Origin: a bacterium
Lineage (GTDB): Bacteria; Chlamydiota; Chlamydiia; Chlamydiales; JAFEGQ01
Assembly (NCBI GenBank): GCA_021809305.1
Contig: JAKBAF010000083.1
Location: forward strand, 1 to 6,117
Direction of reading: 5' to 3'
DNA length: 6,117 nucleotides
A program made the position numbers and the translations under genes. Positions within the stretch are counted from its first letter, which is position 1; the number at the start of each line of letters is the position of its first letter. The notes below the pieces were generated by a model. The model searched no databases. It had not been told where the DNA came from and worked only from the letters and a program-made list of their open reading frames with translations. Of the stretch, positions 5,536-6,117 are shown piece by piece.

Positions 5536-6117
5536 TATCGGTAGTGATCGGGTTTGTAGGGCCCATCAGGCGAGACGCCGAGATACTCCGCCTGCTCTTG
5601 CGTCAGCCGGGTCAGCTGCACCCCTAACTTTTCAAGGTGAAGGAGGGCTACCCTCTCATCTAGCTCCTTTGGCAGTCGGTAGACCCCCGGCGCATAGAGC
5701 TCAGGTTTTGTCCACAGCTCAATTTGAGCAAGGACCTGATTGGTAAATGAATTAGACATCACATAGGAGGGGTGGCCGGCGGCGCAACCGAGGTTGACAA
5801 GCCTCCCTCTTGCAAGAAGGAGTAGTGATTTCCCGGACTCTCTCCAGACAAATTGATCGACCTGTGGCTTTATTGGGCGCTCGGTGATGTGAGACTGCCG
5901 CTCGAGCCACTCAACATCGATCTCGACGTTAAAATGGCCGATATTACACAAAATGACCCCATCCTTCATCGCTTCAAAATGCTCGGCGCGGATTATGCCG
6001 CGGCAGCCAGTTGCTGTGATAAAGATATCCCCAACAGGGGCCGCCTCTTCCATCCGAACGACCTGATACCCCTCCATCACAGCCTGATAGGCGCAGATCG
6101 GATCGATCTCTGTAATC
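5532..6117 (-). CDS. ahcY: S-adenosylhomocysteine hydrolase (adenosylhomocysteinase), C-terminal part; 5' end beyond window
   Basis: The frame is open from the right edge to TAG at 5532 and encodes 194 C-terminal residues of a protein that is usually 420-490 aa. The enzyme reversibly splits S-adenosylhomocysteine into adenosine and homocysteine in the cytoplasm, relieving inhibition of methyltransferases. Seen in order: ITEIDPICAYQAVMEGYQVV (NAD-binding domain), ITATGCRGII, MKDGVILCNIGHFNVEID, KPQVDQF, GRLVNLGCAAGHPSYVMSNSFTNQVLAQIELW, and the C-terminal KPDHYRY tail, which in the homotetramer reaches into the neighbouring subunit's NAD site. The usual Asp of GHFDxEID is Asn here, a small departure; the Cys in TGC also occurs in animal enzymes. 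The GTG at 6080 is an internal Val codon, because conserved family sequence continues upstream of it. The family call is essentially certain. Confidence 0.97.
   Translation of the reverse strand, partial: ITEIDPICAYQAVMEGYQVVRMEEAAPVGDIFITATGCRGIIRAEHFEAMKDGVILCNIGHFNVEIDVEWLERQSHITERPIKPQVDQFVWRESGKSLLLLARGRLVNLGCAAGHPSYVMSNSFTNQVLAQIELWTKPELYAPGVYRLPKELDERVALLHLEKLGVQLTRLTQEQAEYLGVSPDGPYKPDHYRY

Noticed and set aside
5525..5746. Plus-strand ORF across the end of ahcY
   Set aside because: Low-complexity Pro/Ala-rich translation antisense to conserved ahcY codons.
6078..6080. GTG at 6080 as the start of ahcY
   Set aside because: The conserved ITEIDPICA motif continues upstream in the same frame to the window edge, so this is an internal Val codon.

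Overview
The window looks bacterial: compact genes, Shine-Dalgarno sites, sigma70-like promoters and no introns. It cannot be placed further with confidence. Large tandem paralogues with a hydrophobic helical N-terminus and a repeat domain recall intracellular or amoeba-associated bacteria such as environmental Chlamydiota, but that is a low-confidence impression. Coding DNA is of middling G+C, and the two main intergenic gaps are very AT-rich.

Bases 1-4445, minus strand: two head-to-tail paralogous genes. The upstream copy (2337-4445, 702 aa) is complete. The downstream copy (1-2164, 721 codons visible) stays open until it runs off the left edge. I read its frame codon by codon and found no stop, so it is not a pseudogene. 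Both proteins share a three-part layout: a helical, partly hydrophobic N-terminal region; 25 uninterrupted pentapeptide repeats (about six turns of a right-handed beta-helix); and a C-terminal class I glutamine amidotransferase-like domain of the peptidase C26 / gamma-glutamyl-GABA hydrolase type, with the Cys-His-Glu triad in place. Each copy has its own promoter, and the -10 box lies at exactly the same distance from the ATG in both.

Bases 4446-4717: a divergent intergenic region. It holds the promoter of the upstream paralogue, a dyad and paired GATAAT hexamers, a possible promoter for the rightward genes, and a leader with several potential hairpins.

Bases 4718-5535, plus strand: a tight two-gene unit, a DUF211 protein of 94 aa followed 2 bases later by a five-helix membrane protein related to the VIT1/CCC1 family. 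This suggests a small metal- or ion-related module. It is not obviously connected with the paralogues to its left.

Bases 5532-6117, minus strand: the C-terminal 194 residues of S-adenosylhomocysteine hydrolase (ahcY), a housekeeping enzyme of the methyl cycle. It converges on the membrane-protein gene so closely that both stop codons are read from the same CTAG.
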